The position numbers were made by a program, and so were the translations under genes. Under the pieces are notes generated by a model. That model did no database searches and was not told the origin of the DNA. It saw only the letters and a program-made list of their open reading frames with translations. Shown here in pieces: positions 10,849 to 23,039 of a stretch of DNA of 64,000 nucleotides (the stretch's first letter is position 1; every line of letters begins with the position of its first letter). Origin of the DNA: Lophius americanus (Eukaryota; Chordata; Actinopteri; Lophiiformes; Lophiidae); NCBI GenBank assembly GCA_037951165.1, contig JBBDHG010000126.1:2462001-2526000 (forward strand), in the 5' to 3' direction.

Positions 10849-11510
10849 CTCCAGTTAAACACAGTGAATGGGCAGCATCCAGCATCATAGTGCCAGTGGA
10901 GTAGAAAGACAAGTCAATTTGCTAATGTGGGTGTTTTAAACTGTCAGTAAATCATGTAATGCAAACAGATAAGTACTATTTGCCTCATTTAGAAGAGCTA
11001 TTAGCATCTCTAAGTGGAGAGAAAATCTTTTTCAAAAACAGATAGCAGCTGATCAGCAGGTGTTACTAGATTATGTCTCCAAGAAATACATTACCATCAA
11101 CAACCACAAAAGGTTCCATGTTTCCAATAGACTTACCTTCAGGATTAGCTCTGCACCTTCCATATTCCAGACAATAATGAAATCGGATGAAGGTCCTCCC
11201 AGTGGTTGTTTCCCTGGATGAACTGCTCATCATGGTGCGTTCAGAGGTGGAGCACCTCCGCAACCTACACAATGTCCTACTCCCAATGTCTCCACGAAAA
11301 TGGACTATGGGTGAAATATTCAAATTATGAGTTTTGTAAAGCTAAAATTGAGTACTTTGGCCATGCACTGGATGAGTATGGCATTCACCAATCAAAGCAC
11401 AAGGTGAGAGTAATTCAAAACTCCTGCTCACATAAACTACAAGGAGTTCCAGACGTCCTATGGATGAGTTGTACCACAGCAAAGCACACTTTTAGAGCCA
11501 CTGTATAGTT
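10849..11510 (+). pseudogene. gypsy reverse transcriptase remnant
   Basis: Pieces in several frames match the gypsy RT core: VKHSEWAA near 10855, VNQVMQTDKY and PLPHLEELLASLSG near 10945-11020, a Q.LLDYVSKKYITIN stretch near 11060, and later KYSNYEFCKAKIEYFGHALD near 11316-11375 with GIHQSKHKVRVIQ. The catalytic YLDD motif would fall at 11211-11222, where the frame reads SLDE, so two catalytic-site residues are changed. The polymerase is inactive. Confidence 0.7.
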
Positions 11511-11514
11511 TGCT

Positions 11515-12130
11515 TAAAGAACAGGAAACCTGGAAATGGACTGATGATGAACACAATGCAATTACTAAGTGTAAAGAACTGTTGAGCAGTGATCAAGTGA
11601 TAAGATGTGATAAGATGTGATACCTCTGACCATGGCATCTGAGCAATTATCCAAAATACTATGCCAAATAGGGAGGAGAGTCCATTAGTTTATTCTTCCC
11701 GCACCATGTCCTGAGCAGAGACGAAATATTATCAAAAAGAAGCTAGAGGACTGATATATGGTGTTAAGAAGTTTCATTAATAGATGCAGCGGAGACTTTT
11801 TAATTTAATCAATGATGATCATCGTCGGCCTACATTTGCAGCAGCTCAATTCAGTGTTGAGCAATTATTATCAGCCTATGACTACCACATCGTACACAAA
11901 CGAGGCGGTTTTAAAGTGCGTCGCATGTCACAAGCCACTTCACAAGCTACAATTACTACTGAGGATACTGTTGGCTGTTTTTGGTCCACCTGAACAGATT
12001 TTGACAGATAACACTACCAAAGTCACATCAAAATAGAATCACGTACTCTAAAAGCAAAGCGTCCAGTAACAAATGGATTGGCAGAGAGACATGTTCAGAC
12101 ATTCAAGCTTGGTTTGACAAAACTATACTA
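11515..12130 (+). pseudogene. gypsy RNase H and integrase remnant
   Basis: After an EQETWKWTDDEHNAI block (about 11520), MPN.EESPLVYSSRTMS, AETKYYQKEARGLIYGVKKF (about 11720-11775) and QLLSAYDYHIVHKR (11865-11902) match gypsy RNase H and the connection region. Then FGPPEQILTDN (about 11980) and NGLAERHVQTFK (about 12075) match integrase core blocks. A small repeat of GTGATAAGAT lies at 11597-11620. Frames change several times. Integrase C-terminus and 3' LTR are not seen. Confidence 0.7.
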
Positions 12131-12150
12131 AAGTATTTTTTGCTGCTTTC

Positions 12151-13740
12151 ACAGTAATGACATTGAACTTAAAAATTATGCGTCATCGTTGCCCTGTCCC
12201 TTGGATTTCAGCTTAGCCCATCCTTATCTTGTTGCGCAGTCTCCAAGCCTTTACCTCTGCAGATGACCCAAAAAGTAGAAAGGAATGTATCTATGACCTG
12301 TTTGTATTTGTGGGGAGTTGGATCTAGTCTTTAAAGTCACAAAGGATGATGGGCAAAAAAGTATCTTTGATATAATATCCATAATTCTGGAACCAAGGCT
12401 GAATATTCTCAGATAACTACAACAACACTGATAGCTTAATTTCCAACTCCAAAACCTCAGCAAATATGACATTTCCTGCCACACAAGTTGAAATGTGTAG
12501 TAGTCTGAACATTAGACTTGCTATAACAATCACAATTTAGGTGTCATTGTCTTCATCATACACATTGATGAAACTGTTGATGGATGTGTTCAGTTACAGG
12601 GAAACAAGCCCAGGGCTCCCTCTGATTCAGTGCCTTTGTTGAGATGAACATATTTATATGTAGATATTCAAGTCAGGATTAAAAGCTTTACAGTAGTTGT
12701 CGCTTCACAAGAATGATGTCAATATTAAACCAGAAACGGTTGGTCTTTGTAAAAACAAGCCTGCTGTGGTAAAAAGGAATACAGGCTGGAGAAATCTTGA
12801 ACTGAAGTAGTGTTTTCCGTCTACTTTAAAAAACATCCAGTAGATGTAGAAAATCACCAGAAGAGACACAGGACCAGAGAAGCAGGAATGTGTGTGCAGA
12901 GACCAGAGGGGTAGTTATGTGTGTGTGGGTAGAAAAAAGAAGCAAAAGCAAGTTGAACAGATTAAGGGTTCTCTCAAGGGATTTGAAAACACATCACTCC
13001 TTTTTTGGAGCAATTTGAGAAAACCTTTTCTCTATTTCAGAAGAGGTCGTAATGGAAGGTTTGTGATAATTCTCAACAGGGTTTGGTCATGCTTGACTGC
13101 TATGTGTGAGTAGTCTGGTACAAAATCCTTTTTTTCTTTTAAATGGCGATGTTACTTTTATCTAACTCAAATCCCAAATGACCACTCCCTCATTAAACTA
13201 ACCAACTCCTACAAAAGAAAGAAAAATTACAGAGATATGATATTTGGAAGTATTCAGTGGCTAAGGAAAAATTACTGGGATCATGACATTGTCATGTTGG
13301 GTTTGAGATAGTTCCCCAGACAAGTCTGAATGCTCATCATTCTATATCCATGTGTCTACCTCTGTCTACTGTTGCTAGAGAAACAACGACGAATCAGCGA
13401 GCCAGAATCCAGAACCTCATGCAAACTAAGCCCAGGATGAGGCCTCAGATCACTCGCACCCGCAACAGGCTTGAACATGTTGACAGACTTCAACAGACTA
13501 TCTATTTCTGGCGGTGCTGATGAAATAAAAGCAGAGCACTCATGAAAGTCTATGTCCTTAATCGTACGCATATTTAATGCACAGCAAATATGCCCACGCT
13601 TTCGTGGGTTCCCAAAAAGAAGTTGTTGTTTTTTTTTTCATTAAAAAGCTCCTCCGAGTGAGTGATCCAATAGAGTAGAATATGATTGATACAAGACTGA
13701 TCACCTTGAGTCAATTTATACTCAACAAATCTGGTCTAAA
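12151..13740. other. No recognisable feature
   Basis: Includes a minus-strand 71-codon frame at 13356-13571 with a somewhat protein-like composition, but no family or splice context could be assigned. The rest is AT-rich, non-repetitive sequence as far as can be judged by eye. Confidence 0.4.
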
Positions 13741-13756
13741 TCGCACCAACAACTTC

Positions 13757-13975
13757 AGTTCAGCGGTTGGGTTGTCCCTCAACCAGGAGACCAGGATTCG
13801 AGACCATCAGCTGACGCAACATGCCGTGGTACCTTTATCAAGACCCTGAACCTAAGCTCCCTGGGCGCCTCACAGGGGCCGCCCACTGCTCCCTCGGGGA
13901 TGGTTTGAATGCAGAGATAAATTTCATGATGTCGTACTGTATGTATGTTCTGTGTAACAAAATATCTCCATGAGT
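13757..13975 (+). repeat. tRNA-derived SINE (second family)
   Basis: A tRNA-like head (GCGGTTGGGTTGTCC, then AGGATTCGAGACC near 13793 as box B) is followed by the body blocks GCCGTGGTACC, GGGCGCCTCACAGGGGCC, CCCACTGCTCCC and ATGCAGAGATAAATTTCA, a combination common in teleost SINEs. The tail after about 13940 is diverged. Unlike the SINE at 36400 it shares only the tRNA-like architecture. Confidence 0.65.
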
Positions 13976-15514
13976 CAGTTCATATGCACCAAAACTAAAT
14001 CGGATGTGGAGATGGTTGAGTGAGTGTGAGACAGTGTGAACCTCCTCCATGACATCATTCAGGTTTTGCACCACTCCATGAAGGGCGCTATTACCGCTGA
14101 ATTCAATGCTGACACACTGCACACACTAATTAGTGATGGTCCAATCCAATAGTAGTGTCATGCTGATCTACACGGTGTTGATTTGTGTCTCTTGTTTCTG
14201 TTTGAATCGAGATAATCATTAAAGCTCATTCGGAAGAAAAACACGGGCTGTTATTACCATATGACTCTCAGACAATCTGGATAAAATAACACAGTGGTGC
14301 ATTTTTCAAATCCCTAGAGTGTAATTTGTGAGTAAACTCGGAAACCTTCTGGAGAATTCATTTGAATTTAATGTCTGAGATGCCTGCTAGAAAAGGGTAA
14401 TTAATGTATTTTTTTGTAGAATTTTTTTGATATAGCCAGGGTTACACTGATTTACAGACATCACCCATTACATTACAACCAGTGACAGATGGTTTGCCCA
14501 CCAGCATTATTAAATCATTGACTAATTAAAAAAAAAAAAAATCTAAAGTAAAAAAAAAAGAAGCATTTTAAGGTTTTATAGTATAGTATATAGATAGTTG
14601 TCCGATTATTTCTTTGCCAATGGCTAAAACTTCTGAACTGAAGTTTTGTGCAACTAAGCAAACCCAAATTAACTAATACCATGGAAAATTTACATTGTAA
14701 GCTGCTAAGCTAAAATATGTTTTAATGTAATGATGACTACTGTTGTTGCAAAACCTCTGGACACTTCTACCCACGGTCTTTTATCAGTGTAAACCACGTG
14801 GATGTCCCTCAGTTACCTTGAACCATGACCATTTCCTTTTCCTGTTGCCCACATCCTGTCTGCTTGTCTTTATTAGCACACCCTGTCACTCATCCTTCCT
14901 GAACACACACTGATCTCAAAAAACAACCCGCCAGTAATGGTCTCAGTTATAAAGATTAATGTTAGGAATTTTTCCATGAGGAATTGTAAACACGTTCATT
15001 TGTGCCCCGTAAGGGCACTGCGTGTTTTTCATTTGGCTTCCTGATTGTAACCCCTGCAAACGCGATCAGTCCGGTTTACTTGTTTGTCTGTGCGAAAGAG
15101 ATTCCAACAAGTTATTTTGTTAGATTGCGATGCAGATCCAGACGGTCCTCCAACTTGTTGGATTCCAACTGTTTAAATTCTGTTGACATTTTTGTGGATT
15201 TCCCACAAAATACAAAAGAAACATTGCTGTTAAGGAAAGTGACAGCCGAACCTGCGGATCCCCGGAGACCCATATCATCCCCCTGACAGTTGACGGGTTT
15301 AGCCTTCAAGCAAGAACTCTAACAGGTCGCAAAATTTGGTGCAACAAAGAGTTACAAGAGTTTTCAGGATTTTTCACAAAAATGCTAAATGCTTGCCTTT
15401 TAATATTTGAACAAAACCAACCAGTCATCAGTTATTGTTTAGATAAGGCCGAGTGTGTGCATTTGGAATAAAATTTACCTCATTATGAAAAGTAACGATG
15501 TTGCTATTTCATTA
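13976..15514. other. No recognisable feature
   Basis: AT-rich DNA with A-runs around 14526-14560. Frames at 15002-15286 (+) and 15112-15309 (-) overlap each other on a locally GC-richer patch, and neither matches a family I recognise. Confidence 0.4.
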
Positions 15515-16124
15515 GGTGGGTTAACATTGGACACTTCTCTCCTTTCCGAATCAAACCTTTCCGAATAGCAATGTCGGTCGCGTGTTTACATGATTTGTGA
15601 TTTTTTTTCCCCTCCCGTTGTGTTTACATGCATCAACTCATCTAATCGGAAATGTTTTCAGATATGTGCAGACGATCCACACTCCAGTTCATAACGTGGC
15701 GATACTGCTTCGGTGAGTTGGGGGCTGACCGCCGACAAGCGTCCAGAAGAAGAATACGACAAAGAAGGCATGCGCGGAAGTGACTTTTGCCCATCTAACT
15801 GTCCAAATATGTTAAAATATTCCAAAGTTGCAATGAATAAATCACTCTCCGATACAGACCGGTACTGTTTTGAAAAAACTTACGTCATGACACTGGGCAT
15901 GCGCAGATACGGCTCAAACAGAAAGCTTTCTAATACAGCTTCTACATGCATCGACTGTCAATCGGAATATATCTGAATGGATTTTGACCACCTCCTTGGA
16001 AAGGAATGAAACTAATTCAGAAAGGTTTTTCCATTCCGAAAGGGGTATTTACATGCAGCATTTCCTTTCCGATAATACGTCTTTCGAAATCTAATCAGAA
16101 TTAGGCTTTCCATGTAAACCCACC
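15515..16124. mobile_element. 610-bp MITE with terminal inverted repeats
   Basis: The left end GGTGGGTTAACATTGG and the right end CATGTAAACCCACC are imperfect inverted repeats, about 12 of the first 14 bases pairing. TTTCCGAAT and ATTCCGAAAGG motifs recur in both orientations just inside the ends. The centre carries GGCATGCGC twice, at 15768 and 15897. The only open frame (15713-15976) is internal and has no recognisable transposase. This fits a non-autonomous DNA transposon; superfamily uncertain because no clean target-site duplication is seen. Confidence 0.65.
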
Positions 16125-16394
16125 TACTGAGTAGTGTCCTGATTCTGTTTGATACTACTTGTCATAAACACGATGGATTGAAATAGTGATGTTTAAATCA
16201 ATCAGACGATAAAAGCGCTCTCATTCTGTATGAAGAAAGTTGAGGAGCGGTTAAGAGTACGGCTGATGCGAAATTGTTCAAAGTTTGGTTAGAAACCCAC
16301 TCCAATGACTCCATCTCTACAACTCCATCCTGTCCCAATGAGGGCAAAAACCTACCTGATTTTACCGACTTAATGTTTACAATATTTATAATAT

Positions 16395-16585
16395 ACTTAT
16401 CTAAAGGTCGATGGTTCGATTCCCGGCCACTGCATCCCACATGTTGAAGTGTTCTGGAGCAAGATAGTGAACCCTAATATGAATGTTTGTGTGGATGGGT
16501 GAATGCTGACTCGTGCTGTAAAAGCGCTTTGATTGGTCGAGCAGACTAGAAATGCGCTATATAAGTATAGTCCATTTATTATTTA
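16395..16585 (+). repeat. tRNA-derived SINE, 5'-truncated
   Basis: ACTTATCTAAAGGTCGATGG leads into box B GGTTCGATTCC (16413-16423), a perfect match to the tRNA consensus. Then come CCGGCCACTG, GTGAATGCTGACTCGTG and the tail AAAGCGCTTTGATTGGTC, GACTAGAAATGCGCTATATA and AGTCCATTTA. The head with box A is missing, and about 110 bp of the body are deleted relative to 36400-36722. Confidence 0.75.
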
Positions 16586-18518
16586 AATTGAAAAAATGAA
16601 AAGGAGTATTCTAAACCAAAACCCATAACTAAAATATTGGTCTTAAGTTGAGCCCTGGCTCTGCTCTCTCTGTTTTTCGCAGGCTCCGCCCTCCTCTGCA
16701 GCGGAGGTGTGACAGGTCTCCCCAATCTACTTATGAACAGAAGTATGTAAGAGGCAGGAGATATCTGAGGCCAGTCTCTCTCTTCGAGCCAGTGTGAAAT
16801 GACGTGCGAGCCTCGTGGGATTTTTAGCAGTTTTTTTAGCATCACAGTGTTTCTTTGTCATACATGGCTGTGCAACATGGGGGTCTCCATGAATGAGGAG
16901 TCACCCTCTCTGGGGAGATAAGGGACTCATGCTAAGCTAACTATCTTTTTTTCAGCTGAGTATACACTAGAAAAAGAATAAACCAGAAAAGGAGACATTA
17001 TTATTAATATGTTTTAAAAAAAAATTCAAAGAGACATAGTAAATTGTACATATTAAACTACACTAATACAATTAACATTTTGTATAAATGTTTTTTTTTG
17101 CCGCTTAAATTCTATCATGTTAGCAGATGAGACAGTTTTAGAAACGATTTATTGTGAGCCAAATATTTCTATGGATCAATTATTTATTTATTTCAGACAT
17201 TTTATTTCCACAGTGAAGCCAAGGGCTGAAATCAACCATATGGTCAGTTTGACTAATAATGTAGTTAACGCTTGCTTAAACATCATATTTGAACATCTGA
17301 ATTGGATTTGATGGATTAGAGTCAGGTGTATAAACACAGAGCAATCTATTCACTCAGTTATCTTTATGTTCCTGCTCATTCCTGTTGAGTCGAGGTTTTT
17401 TTTTTTGTTTGTTGTATTTTTACTTTTACACTATCAGGGTTGATAAACTGTATGCCTGGTGGATTAAATTGTTTATATTCTAACTGAGAACCCAGTGGAA
17501 GATTCCTGATAAAACATGCAGAGACCAGTGAAACAGAATGAAAAAGAACGCTGGCTTCAGCTACAATAAACAGTAGTCCCTCCTACTTCAGATAATATGC
17601 TGGCTAGTTTAAAATGCCCTTTTAACCTGTTTCCTGTGAAAAAAGTATATAGATAGCGTATTTGGCTCACTGACCGCAAATGCAATGGACAGAGTCAAAG
17701 TGAGAAAGATGAAACGACCATGTGGGCAGCAAGGGTGACGAAGAGTCAGACAGTCAGCAGGATGTCAGTCAGACACTTCAATTTGTTCCACATAGCTTTC
17801 ACGGCTTCTGCAATGCTCCTTTACGTATAACAACTAATATAACCTGCGAAATCTCTGGAATTTCAGAAAGCTCACCAGCTGATGATGCCGCCAAGAAATA
17901 ACAGGGTTTTGTTTTCTATGATTTACTACATTATCTTGTCAAAAACCTTTTAACTGACCTTCTCTGTCTCCTTAAGGAGGTTAAGAGTCCTACTCCACTG
18001 AAGTACGTGGATAGTTTTGACATCTTCAGCTACACAAACAGTTTTGATTAACAGATAGCAATATTGATCGCCACCCGTGATAGCCGGCGAGGATAAAAAG
18101 TGGGAGCGATTTTTTTTTAATCAGTCCAAATTAAAGTTTTATTCAAATACGTGAGGCATTAACACATGATATTCATGATTAAATATGTGTTTCTACAGAA
18201 AATTTTAAAAATCCTCCTCACTTGTACTTTGACCAACACATCATGATTTTTTCATGGATATTGCCTCAGCAAATGCACAAAGTGATTTTATGTTTCCTGT
18301 TACCAGTTTATTTTATGTTCTCTTATTTTGAAATAGTAGAGAGGAAGTTGAGTTGACCAGTGTAATGTGAGTGCCCTGCTTTGATGAGAAAATGAAGTAC
18401 GAATGATCCCCCTCATGTTACGCCACATAACCTGCGTGTTTTATTATTTTTAAGTTTCAAAGTATAAGCGTGTGTTATAAAACCTCAGCTACACGTATAA
18501 AACAGGCACACAAACATG
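16586..18518. other. No recognisable feature
   Basis: AT-rich, with T- and A-runs. No coding frame, SINE or known transposon pattern could be identified. Confidence 0.4.
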
Positions 18519-18541
18519 CACACACACACACACACACACAA
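18519..18541. repeat. (CA)n microsatellite
   Basis: Uninterrupted CA dinucleotides, about 11 units. Confidence 0.95.
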
Positions 18542-20384
18542 ATAAAGACAATAAAAAATAAATGATGGATTTGCATGAAATAAAAAATATGGAATGAAAT
18601 AAAGGAATCTAATTAATTTTGATCATAGTAATGTCGACCTTGGGCGCTGTTGTGCCTTTTGCAGATTTGCACTATCTCAGTGTTTTCTAGCGTTTGAAAA
18701 TAGATCACAATGAATCAATCTCTTATTTACCACCAGTATGTCACACTGAAGCGCCTACAGTAGTGGAGAACTGAAGAGAATATTTAGAAATTCTGAGTGA
18801 AACCAACAGGATGTCAGTATTGTATTCTGGTTGTTGATTGGTTAGGAAGGATGGCTTGCCTTGGAGCATCATTTTCTGTTTTTTGGCAAATAATAGATCA
18901 GCATGAAAAAAAAATCCATTGAAATATATTAAAGTTATCTAGTAGACACCGCCCCAGAGGAGGATGGGGAAGTCTGTCCACCTCTGCTCTCCACTTCACA
19001 CAGACTGACTTTCCACTTGCCTGCCCTGTAGGTGCTGTTATTAAAGCATTATCTGAAAATCAATAATGTATATTTTCCAAAAGAAGATACTCGACTTATA
19101 TTTTCATCCCCCTCTTGCCTCTCAAAAACAGAGGACCATCCTCTTCTGCCTCGATGTACCGGCCTACAGCCACTGGTTGTGGTTTCCTCTCCAGCATTTG
19201 TTCTATGTGACTTTGGTTCCTAAACATATACAAAAATAAAGACGTACTTAAGTTTACAAAAGTAGTAATAAGTTAAACAGGAGAAATAAACATCTTACAT
19301 CGTTCTTAAACTATTCCAGAAACATCTGACAACCTTTTTTTAATAGACTCTATTAACGTTCATCTATCACCGTTACTTTCACTTCCGCCAATCCACCCAA
19401 CCTTTTTCTTTTCCTCATATGATGAGAAATGACAAAAGACATTAAATTCCCATTTAGTATACTTATGTGCGTAAAAAGACATTTTTTATCCGATCATTTC
19501 ATTTGGTCATATCTCTGGTTCCTATTTTCTATCAAAACAAAATCATAGTTGGCGAAGTCAACAAGTCAGTAGTTTCGGTTGAAGCTGACCCTGCTGCTCC
19601 CAGCACCTTTGTTTTCGTTCCGTGACGCGGGGAGTCAAACACTTGATTTGAAATAAATCTGGACAAGCCCCTGATTAGCAAATGCTAGCATACTAACATA
19701 CTAAACATGGCTGATGTAAATAAAATAACTGCTAAACATCAACATGTTAACTTTACTTTTTTTTTTTCCCCCTCCAAACTCTTTATAAATGTCTTCTTTG
19801 TAATTCCATATAAATTAATTAATTCATTTTGTTTTGCATAAATAAGTAATCATGCCCTTTTGAGCTATCACTTTTGAAAGCTATAGAAATGGATTATCTC
19901 TCTCGCTCACTGTTCATACACTGTTTTGTATGAAAAGGTCTACCTTGGCCAAAACAAAAGCAAACCAAACAATGCACAAACATTTTGTTGTGGTTGTGTT
20001 TGTGTATCTGTGTGTGCGTGGGGGAGGGGTGTGTATGAGTTCACAGATAAGGCCTTTTTCTACTTAGCATGGTGGGTTGGCTGAAAGGAAAAAAGAAAGA
20101 TAAAGAATCAGATAGAGGAGAAGGGAAATCATTTGTACAAGACTTTTACAGACCAGTGAGCACATTGGAATGCCTTAATTTAAACCATCGTGTGGCGTGG
20201 TGGGATTCTTCATGTCTTCAAGGTATATCACACAAAGAAGATAACCAAACCATCAATGCACAACGTACAGCTCAAACACAACATGGGCTCCCAACCAAAC
20301 CTCAACAAACTCAGCCATTACATCCTCAGCATCCTACACTGAAAAAACAATTTGTTGAATTCATTTACCCAGATCTGTCAACAA
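18542..20384. other. No recognisable feature
   Basis: Includes a 107-codon open frame (20069-20392) that is lysine-rich at its start and runs into an AAT tail, with no recognisable domain or splice context; most likely chance. The rest is AT-rich DNA. Confidence 0.4.
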
Positions 20385-20621
20385 TAAAATAATAATAATA
20401 ATAGGAATACATTTAATTTATAATGCACTTTAAATTTGGATCAAATCTCAAAGTGCTACAAAGTAAAAGCAGATAAAAGCATCAATAAAAAATATTATAA
20501 TAACTATATAAAAACATGAACAAAAAGCAGCAATGTTAATTAAAGTCATAGGTTCTAATAAAAAGGAAAGTTTTAAGTCTATTTTTTAAATGTGTCTTAA
20601 AAAAGGACTTAAAACTTTCCT
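20385..20621 (-). mobile_element. 5'-truncated L2 LINE, 3' end only
   Basis: Read on the minus strand it matches the last 220 bp of the L2 at 33240-33493: ACATTTAAAAA, GACTTAAAACTTTCC, TTGATGCTTTTATCTG, GTAGCACTTTGAGATTTG, AAGTGCATTATAAATTAAAT and a (TTA)n tail (20385-20405). The truncated 5' end carries an inverted copy of its own sequence: 20564-20579 is the exact reverse complement of 20606-20621. Non-coding. Confidence 0.75.
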
Positions 20622-20639
20622 ACCAAACTAAAATATCAC

Positions 20640-21000
20640 AATTCTAACACAAATATCTACCAAATTGACTTGTGTTCAGTGTACACTGAACGATTAGAGC
20701 TTGATTCATACTTGCTAATGAGCCTCAGGACTGCCGGACTGTCTCAGGGGCCGATTAACAGCTCCCAGACAACCGTCAGACGATCGGATGGTTTGCTGAC
20801 ATGTCAGAAATATTGGCAGGGACTCGACTAGATCTGCTGACGTCAGCACCTTCTTTTCTCACTGCGACTGAGAGAAGGGGCTGAGCGTCTGAGTTGCCAT
20901 GGAGACATGTTGCGTTGCTATCCTTCCTGTCCTCCGGGAGCTGCACAGCGAAAGTGATAAGTTACACTGAAAAAGGGGACTATTAAGAGACCACATCAGT
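20640..21000. other. CpG-rich block beginning with a palindrome
   Basis: TTCAGTGTACACTGAA (20675-20690) is a perfect 16-bp palindrome at the left edge of a block that is GC-richer than its surroundings and ends near GTTACACTGAA (about 20960-20974). It could be a degraded MITE, since ACACTGAA occurs at both ends but in the same orientation. No assignment is possible. Confidence 0.3.
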
Positions 21001-21475
21001 TGGCTGTTTTCCAGATGAGCTGGTGAGACCATCATTCACAAACTGTACATCAGCTCCATTAAAGATAATGCTCCTGCACAAACCAGAAAAATCTTCCAAC
21101 AGAATGAAGACTGTAATGAATTTTCATACCGATTCTGACCAGGTGGGCCGGTTAAGCTTCCTGTTTCAGTTTGGATCCCTGAGAACTTATAGGAAGCCAC
21201 CTTTCTAATGTCATTACTATATAAGACAACAGTCTCCCACTGATCTGGAATCTAATACAGTTTATTCAGTTTTTCATGTGTTGAGGTGTAAATTATGCTA
21301 GTCACACTAGTCCACAACCATGCAGTTGAAGTAAACCATAAGTACTACTATGTTACTGTTCTATAAATGATTTCATATACTTTTGAGTCATTAAATTGAT
21401 TACAATGCATGATATTCTACTATAAATAGATCACAATATGCATTTTAAATATTGGATGCCAGCAGATCAAGTATA

Positions 21476-21890
21476 CTAGGCCTATGCTGTTTTCCCCGAC
21501 TGCAAGGATGTATCCCTGAAATCCCCTGCATTGTAAAAACAAAACCCCTTATTGAACTCATCAAATTAAATGATGTTATTAGAATAAAATATGACATATA
21601 CTGTACAAGATAGATCTTTTGAGTCATTACAAATTCACCACAATTGGACTTAATTGAAACTATTGTTTCGGAAGATATGGTCCAAAAACTTTTGGAGATA
21701 AAGCTCCCCGTAGTGTCGACCTCTCCCAATCAATCAATCCAATCCTTCCTCGCACTAAGATATCTGTAGGTATAACATTTGAATATGATCCGTGAAATAG
21801 TTTTAAGGTTATCACGTTAAGATGAAGGACGTGGTTGGGCACGGCGATTCCATAATATCCCTGACTTTTCTTGGATTTAATAAAGTTGTC
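21476..21890 (-). repeat. Helitron-like family, near-complete minus-strand copy
   Basis: On the + strand it begins CTAGGCCTATGCTG, preceded by A at 21475. On the minus strand the element therefore ends CTAG next to T, the expected Helitron terminus. It continues CCTGCATTGTAAAAAC, TTGAACTCATCAAATTAAAT, GTACAAGATAGATC, GATAAAGCTCCCCGTAGTGT and GATATCTGTAGGT, and finishes GATTCCATAATATCCCTGAC. The terminal hairpin is present but imperfect. Confidence 0.7.
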
Positions 21891-22804
21891 AAGTAAATGA
21901 ATTAATAGAAATATATGTATGCCTCTGTAAAAAAGTGCAAATTGTTGCATATAAGATTAAAGGTAACAAATAAAAGAAATTAGAGTTGAAATTGTACTTA
22001 AGTGTAGTGGTTAGGTCTGCAAGTCAAAAACATGTCGTCACTATTTAAGCATTTTTATTTGAAACCCGTCATTTCCCGTGGGTTTCCCTGGATTGCATCA
22101 TCATAGGATTTAACCAAAGACTCCATTATTTTTTTCAGCAGGACCGACACCAACAACCATCGTTTTTCAGTGATCAGGAAATGTTCAATGTTCATGTTTC
22201 ATCAAAGCCATGGTGTGATTATTCTCAAAATGACTACTTATTATTTCTTCTCAGTGTGTCTCAGCCCCTCATTGCAATCTTAATTGGAGATCAGAAGGCT
22301 TCTAATAAAACATTCAACATCAGGGAGACAATCAGATCCTGTCTGTGTAATCACATCTTCATTTGTATGTCAGCTGGACTCCCTATGCCTGTTCAATATT
22401 TAAATGTCTGGACCCCTTTGGACACGTGTGGATGTGCAAGAAAATCTAACAGCAGTCCTGTCTAGCCAGTTAAGCTTTTGGAGGTCAACAGAAACCTTAA
22501 CCAGCTTCACAATCTGAAATATGTTGTTTTGAAATACAAAAAGGGTTTTTACACAAAAGTCAAACACCTGTTAAATGATTAGAAAAAGATAATTATAGAA
22601 CTAGAATGGCTAAACAGAGATTCTAATTGTGTCCGATACTTATATCTGCCAGAACTACACTACATATGTATAAACTTGTAAGATGTGTTGAAACCTGTAT
22701 CAACTTCAATTTTTTTCCATTATTGTTTAAAGAAGAAGAACGTTTCAGTCACGAAGACTATCTCCTTGCACAGTCAGGTCACTTCTTCATCAAATAATCT
22801 CTGA

Positions 22805-23000
22805 CTCTTCTACAAAAAATCAATTCTACTAAAATATACTGGATAAATGTACAGAAGTTCTGTTGAACACTCTTCTACAAAAAAAACAATTCTACTAAAA
22901 TAAACTGGATAAATGTACAGAAGTTCTGTTGAACACTCTTCAACAAAAAAACAATTCTACTAAAATATACTGGATAAATGTACAGAAGTTCTGTTGAACA
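22805..23000 (+). repeat. Triplicated 65-bp unit
   Basis: Three head-to-tail copies (22805-22869, 22870-22935, 22936-23000), each starting CTCTTCWACAAAAAA and ending GTTCTGTTGAACA, differ at only a few positions, mainly the A-run length. The low divergence suggests recent expansion. No coding frame crosses all three copies. Confidence 0.9.
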
Positions 23001-23039
23001 TGCTGCTTTGTTTTACCTCCAACAAGAAAGTTATGTTGA

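Larger units (their letters stand above)
9180..12150 (+). mobile_element. Decayed Ty3/gypsy LTR retrotransposon
   Basis: Recognisable in order are a TGGTGACATGG primer-binding-site-like motif (9186-9196), gag, the end of protease leading into reverse transcriptase, RNase H and integrase, all on the + strand and in many frames. This is the Ty3/gypsy domain order (RT-RNase H-integrase). LTRs could not be paired by eye. A LINE fragment at about 10400-10848 interrupts the RT region. The element is inactive: stops and frame changes occur in every domain, and the zinc-finger end of gag and the integrase C-terminus are not recognisable. Confidence 0.75.

Noticed and set aside
15002..15309. Overlapping frames of 94 and 65 codons on opposite strands
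   Set aside because: Neither has a recognised domain, and overlap on both strands suggests compositional openness.
22805..23000. CRISPR-like array
   Set aside because: The units are adjacent with no spacers, and the genome is vertebrate.
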